Source: Euonymus europaeus (Eukaryota; Streptophyta; Magnoliopsida; Celastrales; Celastraceae). From it: DNA of 64,000 bases. The stretch is taken from positions 14,903,001 to 14,967,000 of the forward strand of contig OY756971.1 of the NCBI GenBank assembly GCA_963580455.1, in the 5' to 3' direction. Positions 56,000 to 64,000 of this stretch are shown here, in pieces; within the stretch, counting starts at the first letter, position 1, and each line of letters opens with the position of its first letter. A program made the position numbers and the translations under genes. The notes beneath the pieces were generated by a model that saw only the letters and a program-made list of their open reading frames with translations, made no database searches and was not told the origin of the DNA.

Positions 56000-58620
56000 C
56001 AATGAGATATCCTCCACAGTATGCTCTTGAAACCCATTATAAAATTATTTCAGCCTATGCCCATTAACCTTGAACACCTTATCAGTGGCTAAACTTTTAA
56101 ATTCAACTGCAGCATGTGGAAACACATTAGTAACAACAAAAGAACCAAGCTAATGAGAACGCAACTTACCAGGTATAAGCTTTAAGAGCGAGTTATACAA
56201 CAACACCTTTTGTCCGACCATAAACTACTTTCGAACAATAAACTTATCATGAATTGCCTTGGTCTTGTCTTTGTAAATCCTTGAGTTCTCATAAGCTTCA
56301 AACATATCTTTTCTTAATCTTGCAGCTGCAATTTCTTCTCCTTGTCTGTTGCTTCCAAGTCCATATTGCAACTTTTTACAACCCAAAAAGCCTTGTGCTC
56401 CAACTCGACAGGTAGATGACATGTCTTCCCAAAGATCAATCTATATGGAGACATCCCAAGTAATGTCTTATATGTTGTTCTGTATCCTGGAGAGCATCAT
56501 CAAGCCTTAAACTCCAATATTTTCCATTCGGCCTGGCCATCTTCTCTAAAATGGATTTGATTTCTCAGTTGGACACTTCAGCTTGTCCATTCATTTACGG
56601 GTGATAGGAAGTTAGCAGCGCATCAATGGTTCGGTTGCATAAATGATTCCCTTGATTGTTGATCATTGCTCTCGAAATTCCAAATCTAGTAAAAATGTTA
56701 GCTTTGATAAAACCTAAAACAACTTTGGAATCATCAATTTTGGTGGTGTTTGCCTCTACCCATTTGGACACGTGATCAACAACAAGTAAGATATATGCGA
56801 ACCCAAAAGATGATAGGAATGAGCCCATAAAATCTATACCCCATATATCAAAAATTTCACAAGCAAAAATGGGGGTTTGGAATATCTCGTTCCTACGAGT
56901 CAAATTTCTAGTTCTTTGGCATAATTCACAATTCTTGCAAAGTACATACGCATCATGAAAGAGTATAGGCCAATAAAATCCACTATCCAAAACTTTTCTG
57001 GCTGTTCACTTGGGTCCAAAATTACCTCCACAAGCATATGCATGACAAAATGTAAGGATTGAAAAAGTTTCAGAATTAGGAACACACCGTCTAATAATTT
57101 GATCTAAACAGATTTTCCACAAATACGAGTCGTCCCAGACATAATATTTCACTTCACTCTTAATTATATCTTTCTTGGCTCAAGTCAAATCATCAAGTAG
57201 AATACGGGCAACCAAATAATTAACTAAATCGGCATACCGAGGAATCATACCTTTTTCGGTAAACAAGTGCTTATCGGAAAAGAACTCTTGTAAAGGTTAA
57301 GCATCTTCTTCTCTCATCAATCGGCTCAAGTGATTAGCAACAAGGTTCTCAGCTTCCTTCTTATCTTTAATCTTGAGATCAAATTCTTGTAAAAGAACCC
57401 ATCTAATCAAGCGTGATTTGGACACCTTCTTTGCTAGGAGATGCTTCAAAGCTGCATGGTCAGAAAATACAATCACTTTAGAACAAAGTAAATAGGATCA
57501 AAATTTATCTAATTCAAATACAATGGCTAAAAGTTCTTTTTTAGTTGTAGAATAATTGCACTTAGTCGTATTGAGTGTTTGGGACGCGTAATAGATCACA
57601 TGAGATTGCTTGTCAAGTCGTTGTCCTGGCATCGCTCTTACCACATAGTTGCTGGCATAACACATAATCTCGAAAGGTAGCGTCCAATCATATGGCTAAA
57701 TTATCGGAGTGGTTTTCAATGTAGTTTTCAGCTTATCCAAAGCCACATTGCATTCTTGGCCAAACTCAAAAGGCAGCTCCTTTTGCAAAAGTTCAGACAA
57801 TGGCAAAGCAATCTTTGAGAAATCCTTAATAAATCTTCAATAAAAACCTGCATGACCACAAAAAGAGCGCACTTCCCACACATTGCTGGGGTAGGGTAAG
57901 TTTACAATTAAATCAATCCTAGTTTTATTAACTTCAATACCCCTCTCTGAGATAACATGACCTAGAACAATTCCTTATTTTACCATAAAATGACATTTTT
58001 CAAAGTTCAAAACATGGTTTGTCTCAATGCACTGATCTAACACACACCCAAATTATCCCAACAAGTATTAAAAGAATCACCATAAACCATAAAATCATCC
58101 ATAAACACTTCAATGCACTTCTCTATTAAATGAAAAAAAAAATACTCATCATGCATCTTTGAAATGTTCCTAGTGCATTGCAAAGTCTTAATGACATTCT
58201 TCTAAATGCAAATGTCCTGAATGGGCATGTAAATGTGGTTTTTTCTTGGTCCTCGGGTGCAATGATAACGTGGTTATCAATAACCGTCAAGGAAACAGTA
58301 GAAAGACTTACCTGCTAATTGCTCCAACATCTTATGAATGATGGAAGAGGAAAATGATCTTTCCTTGTCATGGCATTCAACTTGCGATAGTCGATACACA
58401 TCCTCCATCCACTTTGTACTTGTGTTGGAATGGGCTCATTATTTAGTTTTGGATAATCGTCACTCTAGATTTCTTTGGGACTACTTCTCTCGGACTAACC
58501 CAAGCGCTATCTGAGATTGGATAAATGATTCTGGCATCCAAAAGCCTGAAAATTTACTTCACGACCACCTCTTCATGACGGGATTCAATCTCCTTTGGGC
58601 CTTCGACTTGGTTTGGACCC
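56000..58620 (-). pseudogene. Decayed Athila-type pol: RT, RNase H, integrase
   Basis: Read from high to low coordinates. RT traces at 58600-57850 include WRMCIDYRKLNAMT (58380-58420). RNase H at 57640-57300 includes HVIYYASQTLN and the linker [31 protein letters not shown]. The integrase zinc finger is CKNCELCQR (about 56925-56960). The integrase core is at 56595-56880 with WGIDFMGSF, VDHVSKWVEA and RFGISRAMINNQGNHLCN; the second catalytic Asp is replaced by Asn. The C-terminal block at 56225-56420 has [11 protein letters not shown] and YENSRIYKDKTKAIHDK. Many stops. The 5' part continues at 60728 beyond the solo LTR. Confidence 0.85.
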
Positions 58621-58877
58621 GTCCTCCAAAAATATCCGATGCATACACATCGATGGACTAATGCATTTTATGTTAGCGATGGTCCATCCATTGCTTTTTT
58701 TGTGGTCCCGTAACACTCTAATCAGCCTCTCTTTTTTGTGTTGGAGTCAATCTGTTAGCATTTATGACTGGAAGTGTCTCTCTATCTTCTAAATGAACAT
58801 ATTTGAGGTGCTCAGATAAAGGTTTCAGCTCCAAAACGGGTGCCTGTAAAACATAAGGTAACAACTTAAAGTATGAA

Positions 58878-60727
58878 TGTAACACTTGAGCTTATAGATA
58901 GCTTAGGGGGGATAGGTAGACTAATGCGAGGGAGGTAATTTTACATACAAGTTTTATTATGTGTGTGTGATGAGTTGTGATAATATGATTAAATAATAAG
59001 AATATGAAAATTGTTAAAGTTAGATAAATAAATAATTAATTTATAAAGAATGTTAAAGGTTAGGTTAACAGTGATAGATACGGAATGGAAAATGGCGATT
59101 TTGTAATTAACACCAACATCAAGATTTATGCGTAATAAACCAAGAAACCCTAGGGGCAGAAGAGTTCAAATAAGGGAGGAAATAAATAAATAAAAAGGCA
59201 CGAAAACCTAGACAGACCGATGGGATTATTGGGAGGCGGAAGAGGGAGGCGACGGAAAAGGGAAGGGGACGTTCCGGCCATGGTTTTTGGAGATTTTGGT
59301 GTCAAGTGGTAGAGTGAGGAGAGAGGAGTCAGTTGGTGCCAGTTTCGGACGGAAAGAGAGAAGCGCTGTCGTTCCTCGATACAAGGAAGAACTCGGCCTC
59401 CATAACTTCTACGCCAGAATTCGTCGGGCTCCGACCACGGTTCAGGTAGTGAGAGACGCCGTTGCAGTCGTATGATCACCGGCTACAAAACTCGATCCCC
59501 CGTGAGTTCCACCGCCCTTATCTGGGCGGTGACCGGGTACCAGCGAGGTCGGGTCTGGTGACCCGCATGAAGGCGGAAGGGAGGTCCGGTTGGGTCAACT
59601 TGACACGATTGACTAGGACTCGTTTGGGGTATTTGTTAACTGTTGACCAAGCCATTGATACCCTTAATTTGTTAAATTGAATGATATAGTTATTTAATTA
59701 ATAAATAAATATTAATAGGGACAGGTATTGTGATTAATTTCAGAGACGTTTGCTGATAATTGAAATATTGGAATTACGAGAGAACATCAAGGTAAGTAAT
59801 ACTTACAACTGTGTCACAGAATACTGTGTTGTCAATAGAATTGTGTGGATATTTACTGTTATGATATGGGATGTGACTGTGAAGTGATATTAATGTTATT
59901 GATTGTCCTTGTTTGGAATTTACGGTATTAGAAGTTGTTTATGAGAATTTGATGTTGAATTATACGTCATTCATAGCATGCATACATTTAAAAAGATAGG
60001 AGAATGAATTTAAGAGGAAAGGTTTTTGATGGATCAAATATATCTACTACAGAGGGGGTGTATGAAAGGTTAAAGGTTGAGGTTATTGTTGAAAGGGTAT
60101 CCTTGAGATACAACAAAGAGGAAAAATCTCGACCGGTTGCTCTGTAGCGGTGTGTTATGATCATGGGCCCAACTACTGAAAATATGTTTTTAAATGAAAG
60201 AACTGTTGAAATTAATTATAGGTGTTGAACTTCATAAATCATCAAGCATAAATGCAGGTGTATTACTTGCTGAGCTCTAGCTTATGATATTCCATGATAC
60301 AGGTAGCGAGTTATATGAAGACTATTCAGACTTACTAGTTGATGGGGCCGCAGCAGATCCTTGAAAATGGAGCTCTTGTGGAGAGGGGACAAAAGCTATT
60401 ATCAAATAATTAAGTAGCGAAATAAGTTATGTTGTTGAATGATAATTTCCTTGATTTTGTATTTAAAATAAATTGGAACTCTATCGTAAGGATTTTATAA
60501 GATTGTGGTATGTGATGATGAATTATTCTAGGTGTTGGATGAATTTATTATTTGATGTGACGTTAAGGTTATCTATGACACTTAAGGAGATTTATGGTTA
60601 CGGTTATTAATGACTGATGTTATAAATATTACCGTTTAATTATATGTTGGTTGTGGTAAAGGACTTTATCGGTAGCACTTGGTCTATAGTTTTATAAAAG
60701 GGGGATTATAATGGATGGGGTGTTACA
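58878..60727 (+). mobile_element. Solo LTR inserted in the Athila-type element
   Basis: 1850 bp from TGTAACACTTGAGC to GGATGGGGTGTTACA, with chromovirus-style ends. Flanks are ATGAA (58873-58877) and AAGAA (60728-60732), a one-mismatch target duplication. Athila-type sequence in the same orientation lies on both sides. A GC-rich stretch at 59220-59600 is the presumed leader; frames in it match nothing. Confidence 0.75.
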
Positions 60728-61436
60728 AAGAAGGTGGTAATTGAATTTTTGAAAATTCAAACCTTCATTGAACTGGAGGTAATGATTCAAGTTCCATAAT
60801 TGTATCCTCCATCAATGAATTCATTTTCAATTTTTTTCTCAAATTTTCTCAAATCTTGTTTGAGCACCACTTCCAACTCATCTCCAATTATCAATTCAAA
60901 GGTTTCATGCACAAATACATTAATCAAATCCACAAAAAATAAAGAATAAGTGTCATTGGGTATTTCATAGCTTCAAAGATATAAAATTTCACAACTTCCC
61001 CATCAAACTCCATGGTAAGGGTACTGGCAAGAACATCAATTTTTGTGTTGACCTTTTTGAGAATAGGCCTTGCTAAAAACATTGGATCAGGATTAGGGGA
61101 CCCACTATCCTCCATATTGAGTATGTAAAAATCAGCTCGAAAAATCAACTCATCAACTTGCACCAAAACATCTTCAACTACCCCTTCAGGGTATGTATTA
61201 GAACAGTTAGCTAGCTGAATGATCACTCTTGTTTCTTTCAACAGACCCAGATTCAAAAATGCATAAATTGATTGCGGCATGGCATTGATAGATACACCTA
61301 AATCTAGCATGGCATGTTCAAATTTTGTTTTTCCAATCACACAAGGAATCGTAAATATACCTGGGTCCTTTGGTTTTGGAGGTAACTTACACTGAATAAT
61401 TGCAGACACATTCTCCCCCATCTTAACCATCTCATC
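60728..61436 (-). pseudogene. Athila-type aspartic protease region
   Basis: On the minus strand a 168-codon frame (60924-61430) reads NVSAIIQCKLPPKPKDPGIF, TIPCVIGKTKFEHAMLDLGVS, INAMPQSIY, VIIQLANCSNTYPEGVVEDV, LVQVDELIFRADFYILNMED. This is the plant Athila protease, with DLGVS in place of DLGAS. It is open here but cut off from gag by the next LTR at 61437 and from RT by the solo LTR. Not functional. Confidence 0.85.
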
Positions 61437-63103
61437 TGTAACGCCCCGTCCTCCATGGTTTAATCAATTGGCCTATACTACGGGACGTCATCCCCCATAA
61501 ACATTTACAAATCAATAAATACCTTCAAATACCCATACTTAAATGATCAGAGTAAATACAAGAATAACCAAATTTTCATTCAAGATAGCGATAAATAATT
61601 AAAAACCTCAATATCCTAGATTCCGGTGATCCACTTAATACCAAAATTCTCAATATCTATGTCTGCAAAGCTTGATAAGCGTTCTTTATTTTACTTCAAA
61701 ATTACGGCACTAATTGCTGGCACATGAACATCGTCTTCACGGATCCGCACCGCCATCATCATGAGCTACATCAACATACTCCTCCAAGAGTTCGCTACCT
61801 GCGTCATAGAATTTAGTGAGCCAATGCTCAGCAAGCAATAATCATGCATGAATGCACATGATCGTATTTCTGAAAGTTAGACTGTCACTTAACCCTCTTT
61901 ACCATACTTGGGCCCCTAACCTAGGTAGATCACCATAGAGCAACCGGTCGGGATTTTTCATATAGTCCTGCCAAAGGACGTCTTTCATAAAAAAACAACA
62001 TTCATTTTTCCCTCAAAAATTCCTCAACAGTCACATTTTCCATACACCCCCCTATAGTGATCATACCAGGTTCCTTAAACTAATTCTTATGTTCACATAG
62101 TAATTTAATGCATGATGCAATGCGTGACAGTACAACAATTACCACTAAATATCCAGTCATAATTAATTACTAAGCTGTCAAACACACATACAATATTGCA
62201 TAATTTTCACAACCATATGACCATCACGTACCTCAAAGCATCACAACACAACCTTTACAAAATTCCATAACACAGTGAATTATTACTTACCTGTATGCTG
62301 TCTCAAAAACCCCTTCTTACTCCTTATTAAATATGTTTCCTGAAATTTCAAGTAATACCATAATTTTATTATAATTATTTAATAAATAAATAACATTTAA
62401 CCCAAATTAATATGAACTGGGTCTGCCTAACCCAGTCGGGTCGGCCTGACCCGGTCAGCCCCTTCCTTCATCACGGTTGACAAACCCATTCAGGTCTATT
62501 TCCCGGATCACCGCCGAAAACGGCGCGGTGAAGGCCACCGTTGGCACCAATCGATAGTCGCTGGCCCACTGAGTTGATCGCCGGTCTTCCTTTCCAGTTT
62601 CGTGGCCGGAGAAGCGTGAATCCCGTCGCCAAAGCGTGAATCCCAGCGCGGTGAAAGCCACCGTGGCACCAATCGATAGGCGTTGGCACCCTTCTCGCCT
62701 CCGTCGACGGCTCGGTTGCGCTCCGTTGGATCCGAAAGTCACCCCAATAAGTTCAGGGCGACGTGCTCGTGCTTTCCGTGTCTCTCTCGTAGTGAACCGG
62801 TGCCGTCACCGAAAAAGACCCTCCCGTCGCCGCCCCGCCTCTCCTTTGCCTCTTAATTAGGGTTCTCGATTTCTGTGTCTAGCTTTTCTTTTCTTTTCTT
62901 TTTATTTTATGTTTATTTTATTTCCTATTTAGTTTCTTTCTTACATGGACACCTTTGCCCTCCCTATCTCTTCTAATCCCCTTGTATACCCTCTGCCCAT
63001 TTCCGTATAATTTAACACATAGATCACACACATAACATATATATTAAATATATATATATATATATACACGTTAATAACCCATTATAGAGGTCAGGATATT
63101 ACA
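61437..63103 (-). mobile_element. 3' LTR of a minus-strand chromovirus
   Basis: 1667 bp. On the minus strand it starts TGTAATATCCTGACCTC and ends GGACGGGGCGTTACA. It is preceded by the polypurine tract and by chromovirus pol. TCATC (61432-61436) is the flank to compare with the 5' end of the element, which lies outside the window. Inside, GGTGAA(G/A)GCCACCG(TT)GGCACC blocks are duplicated near 62528 and 62649. Confidence 0.9.
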
Positions 63104-63142
63104 GTCTTCCCTCCTTAAAAGAATTTCGTCCTCGAAATTTGA
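63104..63142 (-). promoter_or_regulatory. Polypurine tract and conserved pre-LTR block
   Basis: On the minus strand TTTCGAGGACGAAATTCTTT is followed by TAAGGAGGGAAGAC and the LTR, the same layout as before 39006 and 42610. Confidence 0.85.
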
Positions 63143-64000
63143 TTACCTGATTACAGTCTTCACCAGCGCTATTTCCTTATTTCGAAGTTGTTTCACCTCT
63201 TTTGCTAAGATCTTTATTGGTTTCTCCTCGTACGTCAATTCTGGGGTTAACTCCAATGGTTCGTAATTCAATACATGCTCTGGGTCCTCTATATATTTTC
63301 GTAACATCGACACATGGAATACATTATGTACACTTGACAAGGACGGCGGCAGCGCTAATCTGTAAGCGCGAGCCCCTACTTTGTCTAGTATTTCAAATGG
63401 TCCTATATACCGTGGGCTCAGCTTTCCCTTCTTCCCAAACCTTATAATACCCTTCATGGGTGCCACTTTCAGAAATACGTGATCCCCAACTTGAAACTCC
63501 AAATCCTTCCGTCGCCTGTCCGTGTAGCTTTTCTGTCTACTTTGCGCCACCTTGATCTTATCTCGAACTCTCTCTACCACATTCTTAGTCTCCTCTAAAA
63601 TCTCGGGTCCCACAAGTTGTCCCTCCAAAAATCTTCTTTCTCCTACTTCGTCCCAGTGAATTGGTGATCTACATTTCCTGCCATATAACGCTTCATAAGG
63701 TGCCATGCCAATACTAGACTGATAGCTGTTATTATAGGAAAATTCCACGAGCGATAAATATCGCTCCCAATTTCCCGACCACTCCATTACACAGGCTCTT
63801 AACATATGTTCCAATATTTGGATCACCCTTTCGGATTGCCCGTCACTTTCTGGATGGAAAGCTTTTCCAAACTCCAGTTTAGTACCCATCGCCCCATTGA
63901 AACTGTTCCAAAACTTAGAAGTGAATCTAGGATCACGATCTGACACTATGGACACTGGAACCCCATGTAACCTTACTATTTCCTTCACATACAAACTGAC
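63143..64000 (-). CDS. Chromovirus pol, integrase C-terminal part, continues off the window
   Basis: Open from the right edge to the TAA at 63143, about 285 codons without a stop. It starts within the integrase core ([30 protein letters not shown], so the second Asp and the Glu of the DDE triad are present). It continues with NNSYQSSIGMAPYEALYGR, the GPF/Y module (YIGPFEILDKVGARAYRLAL) and NVFHVSMLRKY. It ends EIALVKTVIR directly before the pre-LTR block, so the chromodomain-like tail seen in the inner chromovirus is missing. The clean frame suggests a younger copy than its neighbours. The start lies outside the window. Confidence 0.9.
   Translation of the reverse strand, partial: VSLYVKEIVRLHGVPVSIVSDRDPRFTSKFWNSFNGAMGTKLEFGKAFHPESDGQSERVIQILEHMLRACVMEWSGNWERYLSLVEFSYNNSYQSSIGMAPYEALYGRKCRSPIHWDEVGERRFLEGQLVGPEILEETKNVVERVRDKIKVAQSRQKSYTDRRRKDLEFQVGDHVFLKVAPMKGIIRFGKKGKLSPRYIGPFEILDKVGARAYRLALPPSLSSVHNVFHVSMLRKYIEDPEHVLNYEPLELTPELTYEEKPIKILAKEVKQLRNKEIALVKTVIR

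Noticed and set aside
59150..59480. 109-codon minus-strand and 62-codon plus-strand frames
   Set aside because: Both lie in the GC-rich leader of the solo LTR 58878-60727 and have no recognisable domain.
62455..62860. Frames of 72-95 codons on both strands
   Set aside because: GC-rich duplicated part of the LTR 61437-63103, no homology recognised.

Overview
This window is nuclear DNA of a flowering plant, most likely a eudicot. It has spliced genes with GT-AG introns, plant-specific gene families (FAR1-related, HVA22-like, PRA1) and dense LTR retrotransposons of plant-only lineages (Tekay/Del-type chromovirus, Athila, Tat/Retand/Ogre, Copia) with tRNA-iMet primer sites. I see no tRNA, rRNA, CRISPR or bacterial-type operon. 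I cannot name the species.

Three host-type genes are supported. (1) A FAR1/FRS-family protein on the minus strand runs off the left edge (2-1648). (2) A six-exon HVA22-like membrane protein with two U1-type C2H2 zinc fingers lies at 8266-11552 on the plus strand. (3) A one-exon PRA1 family protein lies at 47209-47784 on the plus strand. Almost everything else is transposon-derived.

Layout. 1-2573: FRS gene and its duplicated 5' flank. 2574-6879: non-coding, with a relic CACTA element whose right terminus is at 6879. 6880-7788: solo LTR of a Tat-type element. 7789-11888: HVA22-like locus. 11889-16570: decayed Tat/Retand gag-protease fused to a decayed Ogre-like fragment. 16571-20250: pieces of chromovirus LTRs and a reverse-transcriptase scrap. 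20251-27215: decayed Copia element split by a minus-strand solo LTR (20472-22647, perfect GGTTG duplication). 27216-27750: an unclassified polyprotein fragment.

27751-45094 is a three-deep nest. An old LTR is interrupted by a non-autonomous chromovirus derivative (27901-44388, target duplication CAGAT). That element is itself interrupted by a chromovirus (32151-41226, target duplication TTAGG). 45095-47208 holds repeats and another LTR piece, followed by the PRA1 gene. 49600-53620 has minus-strand Tat-type remains plus LTR pieces. 53640-61436 is a minus-strand Athila-type element split by a plus-strand solo LTR (58878-60727). 61437-64000 is the 3' LTR and 3' end of pol of a minus-strand chromovirus that continues off the window.

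The most unusual object is the middle element of the nest. Its gag is followed by no recognisable pol. Close to its 3' LTR it carries an ORF (41535-42029, one premature stop) that reads as a double-stranded-RNA-binding domain plus a coiled coil and an acidic tail. A gag-only LTR element carrying a dsRNA-binding protein could be a captured host gene acting in packaging or in countering silencing. That function is inference. Other notable signals are a 10-copy W-box array present in only one LTR of the inner chromovirus, and a tandem array of short hairpins with compensatory changes at 51985-52240.
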